From Litchfieldella anticariensis FP35 = DSM 16096 (GTDB taxonomy: Bacteria; Pseudomonadota; Gammaproteobacteria; Pseudomonadales; Halomonadaceae), in NCBI RefSeq assembly GCF_000409775.1, contig NZ_KE332397.1, positions 24,263 to 88,262 on the forward strand: a stretch of DNA of 64,000 nt, in the 5' to 3' direction. A program made the position numbers and the translations under genes. Positions within the stretch are counted from its first letter, which is position 1. The number at the start of each line of letters is the position of its first letter. The notes under the pieces are model-generated. The model saw only the letters and a list, made by a program, of their open reading frames with translations. It ran no database searches and was not told where the DNA came from. This document shows, piece by piece, positions 49,178 through 58,316 of this stretch.

Positions 49178-50809
49178 ATGCAAGACTTGACGCTGGTGAT
49201 GGCCCAACTCGATCCACTGGTCGGCGATATCCCTGGCAACACCGACCTGGCTATCGAGACGGTACGCGAAGCATGCATCGAGCACGGTGCCGACATCGTG
49301 GTCCTGCCTGAACTGTTCCTGACTGGCTATCCGCCGGAGGATCTGCTGTTTCGCCCTTCGATGGAGAAGCGCTTACGCGAGGCCCGAGTGCGGATGGCTG
49401 AAAAGATCGCTCGCGATGTGCTGGTGATTGTCGGTTACCCCGGACGTCGCGAGGGCAAGCTCTACAACCTAGCCGGACTGCTCTACAACGGTGAGTGGCA
49501 GGAGGAGTATGCCAAGCAGGCCTTGCCCAACTATCAGGTCTTCGATGAACAGCGCTACTTCAGCCCTGGTCAGGAGACCTTGGTATTCAAGCATAAAGGC
49601 GTACGTCTGGGCATTTTAATTTGTGAGGATATCTGGGAAGACGCACCGGTAGCCCAGGCTCGCAAGGCAGGGGCCGATATCCTGATCACCCTAAACGCTT
49701 CTCCCTACCATCAGGACAAGCCGGCTGAACGTTTACGGCTGCTGGCCGGACGTGCAGAGCAGGTGAAGTGTCCATTGGTCTATGTCAATCAGATAGGTGG
49801 GCAGGACGATCTGGTCTTTGACGGTGGCTCAGCGGTGGTCGATGCCAAGGGGCAGCTCAAAGTGCAGGCCCCTTACTGGCAGGTCGGGTTGATGCCAGCA
49901 CAGTTCATCAAGACCAAAAAGGGGTGGGAGCCTCGTGCCGGAGAAGTCGAACCCGAGGTCGACCCCGAGGAGAGCCTGTACTGTGCTCTGGTTACCGGCC
50001 TGCGCGACTATGTCAACAAGAGTGGCTTCAAGGGAGTGGTACTGGGGCTTTCCGGGGGCATCGACTCGGCACTGTCGTTGGCCATTGCCGTGGATGCTCT
50101 GGGTCCGCAGCGCGTTCAGGCGGTCATGATGCCCTATCATTACACCTCGGAGATATCCAAAGAGGATGCGGCCAAGCAGGCGAAGATGCTCGGCGTGCAC
50201 TACGAGGTGCTGCCTATTGCTCCTATCGTCGAGGCATTCGACGATACCTTGGCGGAAAGTTTCGCTGGCACCCCTCGTGATACGACCGAGGAGAACCTAC
50301 AGTCACGGGTGCGGGGAACGCTGTTGATGGCGATCTCCAACAAGAAAGGGGTAATGGTACTGACCACGGGTAACAAGAGTGAGATGGCCGTAGGGTATGC
50401 CACTCTCTATGGTGACATGGTCGGTGGCTACAATGCCTTGAAGGATGTCTACAAGACTTGGGTCTATCGCTTGGCTAAATGGCGCAATACCCAGGAACCA
50501 GCGATTCCTGAGCGGGTGATAGAGCGTCCGCCTTCCGCCGAGTTGGCGGCGGGGCAGCAAGACAGCGATTCACTTCCCCCTTATGACACCCTGGATGCCA
50601 TCCTGTCGCGTTATATCGAGGGCGATATGAGCGCTGAGGCCATCATCGACGCCGGGTTTGACCGCGACGATGTCTATCAGGTGGTCAAGCTGGTAGACCG
50701 CTCCGAATATAAGCGGCGCCAGGCACCGATCGGTGTGCGCGTTACGCCACGAGGCTTCGGACGAGACCGGCGCTACCCGATCGTCAATGGCTGGCAGCCG
50801 GGTGAATGA
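49178..50809 (+). CDS. nadE: Glutamine-dependent NAD+ synthetase
   Basis: The product has 543 residues. The N-terminal nitrilase-type glutaminase domain has the triad Glu45 (LPELFL), Lys113 (YAKQALPNY) and Cys149 (LICEDIW). The C-terminal synthetase has the ATP PP-loop SGGIDS at 292-297. It amidates nicotinate adenine dinucleotide with glutamine as nitrogen source. The domain order is the usual long NadE form. A terminator lies 36 bases after the stop. Confidence 0.97.
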   Translation: MQDLTLVMAQLDPLVGDIPGNTDLAIETVREACIEHGADIVVLPELFLTGYPPEDLLFRPSMEKRLREARVRMAEKIARDVLVIVGYPGRREGKLYNLAGLLYNGEWQEEYAKQALPNYQVFDEQRYFSPGQETLVFKHKGVRLGILICEDIWEDAPVAQARKAGADILITLNASPYHQDKPAERLRLLAGRAEQVKCPLVYVNQIGGQDDLVFDGGSAVVDAKGQLKVQAPYWQVGLMPAQFIKTKKGWEPRAGEVEPEVDPEESLYCALVTGLRDYVNKSGFKGVVLGLSGGIDSALSLAIAVDALGPQRVQAVMMPYHYTSEISKEDAAKQAKMLGVHYEVLPIAPIVEAFDDTLAESFAGTPRDTTEENLQSRVRGTLLMAISNKKGVMVLTTGNKSEMAVGYATLYGDMVGGYNALKDVYKTWVYRLAKWRNTQEPAIPERVIERPPSAELAAGQQDSDSLPPYDTLDAILSRYIEGDMSAEAIIDAGFDRDDVYQVVKLVDRSEYKRRQAPIGVRVTPRGFGRDRRYPIVNGWQPGE

Positions 50810-50845
50810 CGCTCAGCAGTGGATCTGAACATCGAGCGGCAAGAG

Positions 50846-50882
50846 AAACCCGTCAGTATCACATGAACTGACGGGTTTTTTT
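50846..50882. terminator. Terminator between nadE and bamD
   Basis: AAACCCGTCAGT (50846-50857) pairs with ACTGACGGGTTT (50867-50878) around a 9-nt loop and continues with T residues to 50882. It lies in a convergent gap and could also end bamD transcripts from the other strand. Confidence 0.88.
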
Positions 50883-50884
50883 CA

Positions 50885-51703
50885 TCAGACCGACAATGGC
50901 TTGGCATCCACATGCCGAGGCTGGAAGGTGCGGCCATTGAGGCGGGCGTTGTCGGGGTCATTCTCGATCAGGGTGGTGAGCACCTCGCGTGCCCGGTCAC
51001 GCATATCGAGGCCCAGGTAGCCTTCCACCATCACCGCCAGGGCGTCTCGGGTCGCGGAGGATTGCGGATAATGCTCTATTACCCAGCGGCCACGCTCCAC
51101 GGCTGCCAGATAGGCACCCTTGCGTAGATAGAAGTCTGCCACATGCAATTCATGCTCGGCCAGCAGGTTACGCAGGTAGACGATGCGCTGACGGGCATCG
51201 GGAGCATATTGACTGTCGGGAAAGCGTTGTACCAGTTCGCGGAAGTCGGCATAAGCATCGCGAGAGGCGCCCAGATCCCGCTTGGAGATATCGATCAACC
51301 GAAGACGCTCGAGGCTGAAACGACCGGCTTGATACGCCGCCAGACCGCGCATGTAATAAGCATAATCGACTTGGGGATGATCTGGGTTCAGGCGGATGAA
51401 ACGGCTTGCGGCAGCACGTGCGGCTTCCCAGTTATCCACTTGATAATACGCATAGATCAGTTCGAGCTGCACTTGCTCGGCGTATTCGCCGAAGGGGTAG
51501 CGCGTATCGAGGGCCTCGAGTTGGTCGACTGCGCCACTGTAGTTGCCGCTGTCCAGTGATGAACGGGCCTGTTGGTAGAGTTCGTTCTCCGCGAGTTGGG
51601 GAACGTCGCTATCCTCATTGTCGTTGGTACTGGCACATCCAGCCAACAGGGCAACAACGAGAGCAAAGGCACCTAGTCGGGTGCCGCTAATGAAAACGCG
51701 CAT
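50885..51703 (-). CDS. bamD: Outer membrane assembly lipoprotein BamD
   Basis: The start at 51703 is six bases after GAGG and gives 272 residues. A lipoprotein signal peptide ends at the lipobox LLAGC with Cys23. The mature protein consists of five TPR-like repeats, such as ELYQQARSSLDSGNYSGAVDQLEAL and PDSQYAPDARQRIVYLRNLLA in part. It is the essential partner of BamA in outer membrane protein insertion. It is divergent from rluD, as in P. aeruginosa (comL/rluD). Confidence 0.96.
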   Translation of the reverse strand: MRVFISGTRLGAFALVVALLAGCASTNDNEDSDVPQLAENELYQQARSSLDSGNYSGAVDQLEALDTRYPFGEYAEQVQLELIYAYYQVDNWEAARAAASRFIRLNPDHPQVDYAYYMRGLAAYQAGRFSLERLRLIDISKRDLGASRDAYADFRELVQRFPDSQYAPDARQRIVYLRNLLAEHELHVADFYLRKGAYLAAVERGRWVIEHYPQSSATRDALAVMVEGYLGLDMRDRAREVLTTLIENDPDNARLNGRTFQPRHVDAKPLSV

Positions 51704-51735
51704 CATGATCCTCGTATCAACCAACTCGGGCGGCC

Positions 51736-51765
51736 ATGATAGAATTGACCGCATTCGGCTCACAA
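51736..51765 (-). promoter_or_regulatory. Candidate promoter of bamD
   Basis: On the minus strand TTGTGA (51765-51760) and TATCAT (51741-51736) are spaced by 18 bases, with the predicted transcript start about 25 bases before the bamD ATG. Confidence 0.4.
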
Positions 51766-51848
51766 TAAAGCCCTCACTATAAAGTACTGTCGAGCGCCAT
51801 GAAACACGGTTCTGTGCATGGGTTCGACTGTGGCGAGATCCTTGATCC

Positions 51849-52832
51849 ATGGCACAGGCGCATTTTTCCTCTATGACCGAAACCTTTCATCGTAACGAAC
51901 GCGTTCCCGAGGCCATGGCAGGCCAGCGCTTGGACCAAGCAGCATCTGCAATCTTTACCGATTTCTCACGTGAACGGTTGAAAACGTGGATCAAGCAAGG
52001 TGCCCTGACGCTGGATGGTGGTCAGGCTCGCCCCAAGGACAAGGTTTATGGTGGCGAACGTCTTGAACTGCATGCCGAGCTCGAAGAGGATCACCGCTTC
52101 GAACCCCAGGACATCGCGCTGAGCATCGTCTTCGAAGATGACGAGGTACTCGTGATCGATAAGCCAGCCGGGCTGGTAGTGCACCCTGCTGCCGGCAATC
52201 CAGACGGCACCCTGTTGAATGCGGTATTGCACCATTGCCCGGAATTGGTCAGCGTGCCACGGGCCGGTATCGTGCATCGCCTGGATAAGGACACCACAGG
52301 CCTGATGGTGATTGCCAAGACACTGGCAGCGCAGACCTCCCTGGTCGATCAGATGCAGGCACGCACGGTAGCTCGGGAATACGATGCCGTGGTGACCGGG
52401 GTGATGACTTCCGGGGGCACCGTAGATGCGCCGATCGGTCGCCATCCCAAGGATCGTAAGCGCCAGGCGGTGACGGCATCCGGTAAGGCTGCTGTGACTC
52501 ATTACCGCGTGGTCGAACGTTTCCGCGGGCACACGCATGTCCGTTGCCGGCTCGAGACTGGACGTACCCATCAAATTCGGGTGCATATGGCTCACAAGCG
52601 CTTTCCACTGGTCGGTGATAGCGTCTATGGTGGACGCTTGAAACTGCCAGCTGGCGCCGAGGAGGCCCTCAAGGAGCTGTTGCGCACTTTTTCACGCCAG
52701 GCCCTACACGCTCGGAAGTTGGCCTTCCTCCACCCGACCAGCGGCCAGGAGATGACATTCCGTGCCGAACTGCCCGATGACATGCTGATGCTACTGGACT
52801 ACCTGCGCGACGATCACGAGACCATGCGATGA
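51849..52832 (+). CDS. rluD: 23S rRNA pseudouridine synthase RluD
   Basis: The ATG at 51849 gives 327 residues. An N-terminal S4-like domain (MAGQRLDQAASAIF) precedes the pseudouridine synthase domain with catalytic Asp146 in the motif HRLDKDTTGL and the RTHQIRVHM block. It modifies U1911, U1915 and U1917 (E. coli numbers) in helix 69. An in-frame ATG at 51873 is an alternative start. Neither start has a strong ribosome site. The stop overlaps pgeF (ATGA). Confidence 0.95.
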   Translation: MAQAHFSSMTETFHRNERVPEAMAGQRLDQAASAIFTDFSRERLKTWIKQGALTLDGGQARPKDKVYGGERLELHAELEEDHRFEPQDIALSIVFEDDEVLVIDKPAGLVVHPAAGNPDGTLLNAVLHHCPELVSVPRAGIVHRLDKDTTGLMVIAKTLAAQTSLVDQMQARTVAREYDAVVTGVMTSGGTVDAPIGRHPKDRKRQAVTASGKAAVTHYRVVERFRGHTHVRCRLETGRTHQIRVHMAHKRFPLVGDSVYGGRLKLPAGAEEALKELLRTFSRQALHARKLAFLHPTSGQEMTFRAELPDDMLMLLDYLRDDHETMR

Positions 52833-53599
52833 TGGATGCTGTTGCCGATTCCCGGCCCCACCTTCACCCGACGCTGATTCTGCCTGATTGGCCGGCTCCC
52901 ACGACCGTAGGTGCCTTCGTTACCACGCGCGAGACCGGACCCAGCCAAGGAAGTTTCACGGCCTTCAATACCGCGACCCATGTGGGTGACGACACCGAGA
53001 GTGTGGCGTATTGTCGTGAGTTATTGCGTGCCCAGCTTGACGACGACCGGCCACTGCTGTGGCTCGACCAAGTGCATGGTGCCAAGGTGCAGCAGGACTA
53101 TTCGCCCGATCTGCCGCAAGCCGATGCCGCAGTCGCCTTCGACAAGCGTTACGCATGTGTGATTCAGACGGCGGACTGTTTGCCGGTGTTTCTCTGTGAT
53201 CGGCTCGGGACGCGAGTCGGCCTGGCTCATGCCGGCTGGCGCAGCTTGGCGAGCGGGGTACTGGAAGCCAGCGTGGCGGCGCTTGCTCTGGAACCCGATC
53301 GGGTCATGGCGTGGTTGGGACCCGCTATATCCAACGCACAGTTCGAGGTTGGCCCGGAGGTTCGCGACGCTTTCGTCGCTGTACAGCCGGAAGCAGTCAG
53401 TGCTTTCGAGCCGAGCCCTTATCGTCTGGGGCATTTCATGGCTGATCTCTATCGACTGGCGCGCTTGCGTCTTGAACGTTTGGGTGTTTCACATATCAGC
53501 GGTGGGCACTTCTGTACCGCTTGTGAATCGCGTTTCTACTCTCACCGCCGTGACGATGGCAGGACAGGGCGCATGGCCAGTGTGATTTGGCTGCGATAA
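52829..53599 (+). CDS. pgeF: Peptidoglycan editing factor PgeF (YfiH, laccase domain)
   Basis: The product has 256 residues. The Cu-oxidase_4 (YfiH) fold is shown by WLDQVHGAKV, the metal-ligand region TADCLPVFL and LAHAGWRSLASGV, and the C-terminal GGHFCTACESRFYSHRRD. Members remove faulty UDP-MurNAc with L-Ser in place of L-Ala, and others are reported as purine nucleoside phosphorylases. It is coupled to rluD by a four-base overlap. Confidence 0.92.
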   Translation: MMDAVADSRPHLHPTLILPDWPAPTTVGAFVTTRETGPSQGSFTAFNTATHVGDDTESVAYCRELLRAQLDDDRPLLWLDQVHGAKVQQDYSPDLPQADAAVAFDKRYACVIQTADCLPVFLCDRLGTRVGLAHAGWRSLASGVLEASVAALALEPDRVMAWLGPAISNAQFEVGPEVRDAFVAVQPEAVSAFEPSPYRLGHFMADLYRLARLRLERLGVSHISGGHFCTACESRFYSHRRDDGRTGRMASVIWLR

Positions 53600-53600
53600 G

Positions 53601-53786
53601 AAAGAAGTACCGCCGCTGCGCGGCTGGAAGCTGAAAGACGCGGCTTAGCCGCTTGAAGTAGGAAGACGGCACTTTGTGCCTTGGAGAGGGAAGAAAACCC
53701 CTTGTACCTAGCGCATTGATACCCTCACACTCGGTTCTTCCTTCTTCCTTCTTCCTTCTTCCTTCTTCCTTCTTCCTTCTTCCTTC
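53601..53786 (+). repeat. Modular hairpin plus heptamer repeat, copy 2
   Basis: Three perfect 13-nt hairpins (GCCGC-TGC-GCGGC at 53612-53624, GCGGC-TTA-GCCGC at 53640-53652, GGCAC-TTT-GTGCC at 53668-53680) recur every 28 bases. Each is followed by a 15-nt purine-rich linker TKGRAGNNGRAAGAM. After 57 bases of unique sequence come seven exact TTCCTTC units (53738-53786). It lies between pgeF and clpB, the same orientation on + as copy 1 at 10453-10582. Confidence 0.88.
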
Positions 53787-53828
53787 TTTGATCCACATCA
53801 ACCCGTATCGTCTTTCCTGGGCAGCTGA

Positions 53829-53857
53829 CTTGAAAGCGGTCCAACATACCTCCATTG
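53829..53857 (+). promoter_or_regulatory. Heat-shock (sigma-32) promoter of clpB
   Basis: CTTGAAA at 53829-53835 is a perfect sigma-32 -35 element. CTCCATTG at 53850-53857 is close to the CCCCATnT -10 consensus, with a 14-base spacer. Transcription would begin about 65 bases before the clpB start. Confidence 0.75.
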
Positions 53858-53928
53858 ATAGTGTCAAGATGCTATGACAGGGCCGAGCGGGCGTCCGAAC
53901 GCACCGCGACCCCAATGGAGGACATTGA

Positions 53929-56529
53929 ATGCGATTCGATAAATTCACCGGTAAGCTGCAGAACGCCGTGGCCGATGCCCAGTCGCTGGCGGTGGGACGC
54001 GGACATAACCAGCTCGAACCGGGCCATTTGCTGATGGCGCTGCTTGATGCCACTGATAGCGGCATCAAGGGGCTGGTGCAGAAAGCCGGTGGCGACACTG
54101 CCAAGCTACGTAGCGGGTTATCACAGTATCTGGACAACTTGCCCGAGGTTGGCCAGTTCACTGGCGAAGTGCAGCCGTCGCGCGACTTCGTGCGGCTGTT
54201 CAATCTGGCCGACCGTGAAGCGCAGAAGCGTGGCGATCAGTTCATTGCCAGCGAATTGGTGTTGCTGGTGGCTCTCGATATGGGGCACGCCGTGACCAAG
54301 GTGTTGACCCAGGCTGGCTTGACTCGCAAGGCGGTTGAAGCCGCCATCGACAGCTTGCGCGGAGGGCAGACTGTCGACGATGCCAACGCCGAGGAGAAGC
54401 GCGAGGCACTCGAGAAGTACACATTGGATCTGACGGCGCGCGCGGCGGAGGGCAAGCTCGACCCGGTGATCGGTCGTGACGACGAGATTCGTCGTACCAT
54501 CCAGGTACTACAACGGCGGACCAAGAATAATCCGGTGCTGATCGGTGAGCCCGGGGTGGGCAAGACTGCCATTGTCGAAGGGCTGGCCAACCGCATCATC
54601 GATGGCGAAGTGCCCGAGGGGCTCAAGGACAAGCGTGTATTGGCGCTCGATATGGGGGCTTTGCTGGCTGGCGCCAAGTTCCGCGGCGAGTTCGAGGAGC
54701 GCCTCAAGGCGGTGCTCAACGAACTGGCTCAGGAAGAAGGCCGGGTGATCCTGTTCATCGACGAGTTGCACACTATGGTTGGCGCCGGTAAGGCCGAAGG
54801 CGCCATGGATGCAGGCAACATGTTGAAGCCTGCCTTGGCGCGTGGCGAATTGCACTGTGTAGGGGCGACCACCCTCGACGAATACCGCAAGTACATCGAG
54901 AAGGATGCTGCGCTGGAGCGTCGCTTCCAGAAAGTGTTGGTCGACGAACCCTCCGAAGAGGACACCATTGCCATTCTGCGCGGCCTCAAGGAGCGCTATG
55001 AGGTTCATCACCGGCTCAACATCACCGACTCGGCAATCATTGCGGCGGCCAAGCTATCAGCACGCTATATCACTGATCGTCAGTTGCCCGATAAGGCCAT
55101 CGACCTGATTGATGAAGCCTCATCACGTATCCGCATGGAGCTAGACTCCAAGCCGGAGGAGATGGATCGCCTCGATCGTCGCCTGATTCAACTCAAGATG
55201 GAGCGTGAGCAGCTCAAGAAGGAGACCGACGAGGCTTCCAAGAAGCGTCTCGAGACCCTGGAAGCGCAGATCGATGAGCTCACCCGCGAGTATGCCGATC
55301 TGGAAGAAGTATGGAAGGCCGAGAAGGCCAGCATCGAGGGAGCCGCCCAATTCAAGGCTGAACTCGACAAGGCTCGTGTCGAGCTGGATGCCGCCAAGCG
55401 ACAAGGTGATCTGGGCCGGATGTCAGAGTTGCAGTACGGGGTGATTCCCGAACTCGAGCGCAAGATCAAGGAGTCTGAAGAAGGCGAAGCGACACAGGCG
55501 GCCGAGCACAAGCTGTTGCGCTCCAACGTCACAGAGGAAGAGGTGGCTGAGGTCGTCTCGCGCTGGACCGGAATTCCAGTGACCAAGATGCTCGAGGGCG
55601 AGCGCGACAAGCTACTGCGCATGGAAGAGGCGCTGCACGCGCGAGTCATCGGCCAGGATGAAGCGGTCACTGCCGTGGCCAATGCCGTGCGCCGCTCAAG
55701 GGCGGGGCTGGCCGATCCCAACCGGCCCAACGGCTCCTTCCTGTTCCTCGGCCCCACCGGGGTGGGCAAGACCGAGTTGTGCAAGGCCTTGGCCAATTTC
55801 CTCTTCGATACCGAGGAGGCCATGGTGCGCATCGACATGTCCGAATTCATGGAGAAGCACTCTGTGGCACGGCTGATCGGGGCTCCACCGGGCTATGTCG
55901 GCTACGAAGAAGGTGGCTATCTGACTGAAGCGGTACGCCGAAAGCCCTATTCGGTACTGCTGCTCGATGAGGTAGAGAAGGCCCATCACGATGTCTTTAA
56001 CATCCTGTTGCAGGTATTGGAAGATGGCCGGCTCACCGATGGCCAGGGGCGGACTGTCGACTTCCGCAACACCGTGATCGTGATGACCTCCAACATGGGC
56101 TCGGACATCATCCAGCGCATGGGGACTAGCGACAACGGTGATGTGGACAAGAGCTATGCCGAAATGAAGGAACTGGTGATGGCGGTGGTCGCCGACCACT
56201 TCCGACCGGAGCTGATCAACCGCATCGACGAAGTGGTGGTATTCCATGCTCTGGGGCAGGAACAGATTCAAGCCATCGCCAGTATCCAGCTTGACCGGCT
56301 GCGCGAGCGGCTTGCCGAGCATGACCTCAAGCTCGAGGTCAGCGACGATGCCATGGCGCAGCTCGCCGTGGTGGGCTTTGACCCGGTATTCGGGGCTCGG
56401 CCACTCAAGCGGGCGATTCAGAGCCGGATCGAGAACCCGTTGGCGCAAGACCTGTTAGCCGGCAAGTTCTCACCGGGCGATATCATCAGGGTGACGACCG
56501 ACGAAGGTCATTTGGTGTTCAGCAAGTAA
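53929..56529 (+). CDS. clpB: Disaggregase chaperone ClpB
   Basis: The product has 866 residues. An N-terminal Clp repeat domain (1-145) is followed by AAA+ module 1 with Walker A GEPGVGKT at 206-213. The coiled-coil M domain (about 410-525) follows, then AAA+ module 2 with Walker A GPTGVGKT at 608-615. It rescues aggregated proteins with DnaK. The lack of a ClpP-binding IGF loop and the presence of the M domain separate it from ClpA and ClpC. GGAGG lies upstream and a sigma-32 promoter fits its heat-shock role. Confidence 0.98.
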   Translation: MRFDKFTGKLQNAVADAQSLAVGRGHNQLEPGHLLMALLDATDSGIKGLVQKAGGDTAKLRSGLSQYLDNLPEVGQFTGEVQPSRDFVRLFNLADREAQKRGDQFIASELVLLVALDMGHAVTKVLTQAGLTRKAVEAAIDSLRGGQTVDDANAEEKREALEKYTLDLTARAAEGKLDPVIGRDDEIRRTIQVLQRRTKNNPVLIGEPGVGKTAIVEGLANRIIDGEVPEGLKDKRVLALDMGALLAGAKFRGEFEERLKAVLNELAQEEGRVILFIDELHTMVGAGKAEGAMDAGNMLKPALARGELHCVGATTLDEYRKYIEKDAALERRFQKVLVDEPSEEDTIAILRGLKERYEVHHRLNITDSAIIAAAKLSARYITDRQLPDKAIDLIDEASSRIRMELDSKPEEMDRLDRRLIQLKMEREQLKKETDEASKKRLETLEAQIDELTREYADLEEVWKAEKASIEGAAQFKAELDKARVELDAAKRQGDLGRMSELQYGVIPELERKIKESEEGEATQAAEHKLLRSNVTEEEVAEVVSRWTGIPVTKMLEGERDKLLRMEEALHARVIGQDEAVTAVANAVRRSRAGLADPNRPNGSFLFLGPTGVGKTELCKALANFLFDTEEAMVRIDMSEFMEKHSVARLIGAPPGYVGYEEGGYLTEAVRRKPYSVLLLDEVEKAHHDVFNILLQVLEDGRLTDGQGRTVDFRNTVIVMTSNMGSDIIQRMGTSDNGDVDKSYAEMKELVMAVVADHFRPELINRIDEVVVFHALGQEQIQAIASIQLDRLRERLAEHDLKLEVSDDAMAQLAVVGFDPVFGARPLKRAIQSRIENPLAQDLLAGKFSPGDIIRVTTDEGHLVFSK

Positions 56530-56562
56530 CCTTCTCTCAATCGGTCGCGTCTACGACCCTTC

Positions 56563-56595
56563 GGCCCGCCTCTTTCCAGAGAGGCGGGCCTTTTT
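56563..56595 (+). terminator. Rho-independent terminator of clpB
   Basis: GGCCCGCCTCT (56563-56573) pairs with AGAGGCGGGCC (56580-56590) around a 6-nt loop, followed by five T residues. Confidence 0.92.
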
Positions 56596-56626
56596 ACATT
56601 CACCTTTGGAAAGTTGCCGCCACCGT

Positions 56627-57994
56627 TTAGCGATTGGCGACGGCGGCAGAGGACTTCTTGACTTTGGGCTCGCGGGTCAGGCGCTGTTGCAGGGCCTCCA
56701 ATGAAATGCCCTTGGTTTCCGGCATCAGGAACATCACGAACAACAACTGCAACAGCATCATTACGGCAAAGAAGGCGAATACCGGGCCGCCGCTGAAGTG
56801 GCTCAATATCCATGGCATGAATAGGGTGATCAGCGCCGCGCAGATCCAGTGTACGGAGCTGCCGAAAGACTGACCGCGGGCACGCACATGATTGGGGAAG
56901 ATCTCGGCGATGAACACCCAGATGATGGCTCCTTGACTGATGGCGTGGGCGGCGATGAAAAGGCCCAATAGTAGCGGCACGGCCAGACCGCCGAGATCGT
57001 CGGCAAAGAAAGCGCGAGAGATCAGCATCAGCGACACAAGGTAACCTACGGAACCGATGTACAGCAGAGTGCGTCGGCCCAGACGGTCGATCAGTGCCAT
57101 ACCAAGCATGGTGAACAACAAGTTGATCAGGCCGATGCCGGCGGTCGACAGCAGCGCCGCGCTACTGCCTAACTGTGCCGCTTCGAGTACTCGTGGGGCG
57201 TAGTAGATGATGAAGTTGATACCGGAGAGTTGATTGAAGAAGGCTACCAGGAAGGCCAACAGGATGGGTAAACGATAGCGGCCCGAGAAGAAGGGCGCAT
57301 GGGCTTGCTGTTCGCTAGCCTCGGCGGCACGAATCTCGGCGATCTGTGCATCGACATCGGCGGCGGGATCGAGCTGGCGCAACACTTCGGCGGCGCCCTG
57401 AATATCATTACGCTTGAGAATTAGCCACCGCGGACTGCGCGGTACTCGACTGATCATCAGGGTGTAAAGCAGGGCAGGCACAGCCTCGATACCAAGCATC
57501 CAGCGCCAGGCGTCTTCTCCCATCAATGACCCCAACGCATAGTTGGAAACGAAAGCCATGAGGATGCCGAATACGATGTTGAACTGGTACAGGCCGACCA
57601 GCACACCACGATACTTGGGCGGTGCGATCTCGGAGATATAGGTGGGTGCGGCGACCGATGACACTCCAACGCCGATCCCGCCGATCAAACGGAAGAAGGA
57701 GAATAGATACGGGTCGGTGGCTAGCGCCGAGCCTACCGCCGAGACTAGGTAGAGAACCCCGATCAATAGCAGGGTAGCACGTCGTCCCAGGTGATCGGTG
57801 GGCCAGTTGCCGAATACGGCGCCGATAACGGTACCCCACAACGCCATGGACATGATCAGTAGCCCATGTTGTAGGTCACTAAGCCCCCAAAGTGTCTGAA
57901 CCGGTTTATCGGCTCCTGAAATGACGGCGGTGTCGAAGCCGAACAGAAAGCCCGCCAGCGCCACAGTGATGGACCATTGCACGATACGCGACAT
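56627..57994 (-). CDS. Sugar porter family MFS transporter
   Basis: The product has 455 residues and 12 membrane segments. Sugar porter signatures are FLFGFDTAVISGA in TM1, the DHLGRRATLL motif A loop, RLIGGIGVGVSSVAAPTYISEIAPPKYRG (in two parts) and the C-terminal MPETKGISLEALQ. It probably imports a hexose, pentose or inositol by proton or sodium symport. AAGGGAG precedes the ATG. No sugar catabolic gene is adjacent. Two copies of a 12-base operator-like sequence lie 38 and 101 bases upstream. Confidence 0.9.
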   Translation of the reverse strand: MSRIVQWSITVALAGFLFGFDTAVISGADKPVQTLWGLSDLQHGLLIMSMALWGTVIGAVFGNWPTDHLGRRATLLLIGVLYLVSAVGSALATDPYLFSFFRLIGGIGVGVSSVAAPTYISEIAPPKYRGVLVGLYQFNIVFGILMAFVSNYALGSLMGEDAWRWMLGIEAVPALLYTLMISRVPRSPRWLILKRNDIQGAAEVLRQLDPAADVDAQIAEIRAAEASEQQAHAPFFSGRYRLPILLAFLVAFFNQLSGINFIIYYAPRVLEAAQLGSSAALLSTAGIGLINLLFTMLGMALIDRLGRRTLLYIGSVGYLVSLMLISRAFFADDLGGLAVPLLLGLFIAAHAISQGAIIWVFIAEIFPNHVRARGQSFGSSVHWICAALITLFMPWILSHFSGGPVFAFFAVMMLLQLLFVMFLMPETKGISLEALQQRLTREPKVKKSSAAVANR

Positions 57995-58028
57995 CGTTGT
58001 TGTCTCCCTTGATTGGTCATCGCGCTGT

Positions 58029-58046
58029 TAGTGAATCGTGTCACTA
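58029..58046. promoter_or_regulatory. Operator-like palindrome upstream of the sugar porter, proximal
   Basis: TAGTGA (58029-58034) and TCACTA (58041-58046) form a perfect inverted repeat around ATCGTG. The inner 12-mer TGAATCGTGTCA recurs at 58095-58106. The central CG and TGA/TCA ends resemble LacI-family operators. No LacI-type gene is in the window. Confidence 0.45.
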
Positions 58047-58094
58047 GACAGATAAGAGCCAGACCTGCAGCAAATCGATGACCATGCGCATAGA

Positions 58095-58106
58095 TGAATC
58101 GTGTCA
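58095..58106. promoter_or_regulatory. Operator-like 12-mer upstream of the sugar porter, distal
   Basis: An exact second copy of TGAATCGTGTCA lies 63 bases from the first, in the same orientation. This is close to six turns of B-DNA, so one protein could bridge both sites on the same helix face. The flanks are less symmetric than in the proximal copy. Confidence 0.4.
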
Positions 58107-58316
58107 GCAAGTAAGTATTACAGCAGTTACCACCCGTCGGATCGACCCAAAAACATTAGACTTTAGTCGTGTTTTGATGGCGCATTCGAACATCTTTTTG
58201 CGTGGTAAGGCACATCATGGCCCGTGGCGGTTGACAGTCTCGAGGCGCTATTGGAATCTTGTCGGTTCCTGATTGCGGGCGCGGACTCAACGGGCAACCC
58301 CCTATAACCGCGTGAA

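Noticed and set aside
53601..53786. CRISPR array
   Set aside because: The period is 28 bases but the variable part is a self-complementary hairpin of 13 bases rather than a spacer. Repeats are degenerate and no cas gene is present.
53674..53877. Open frame with Phe-Phe-Leu-Leu-Pro-Ser repeats
   Set aside because: Also a translation of the heptamer tract, with no ribosome site.
58078..58272. Leader peptide or small gene before ilvI
   Set aside because: The frame lacks runs of Leu, Ile or Val and a ribosome site.
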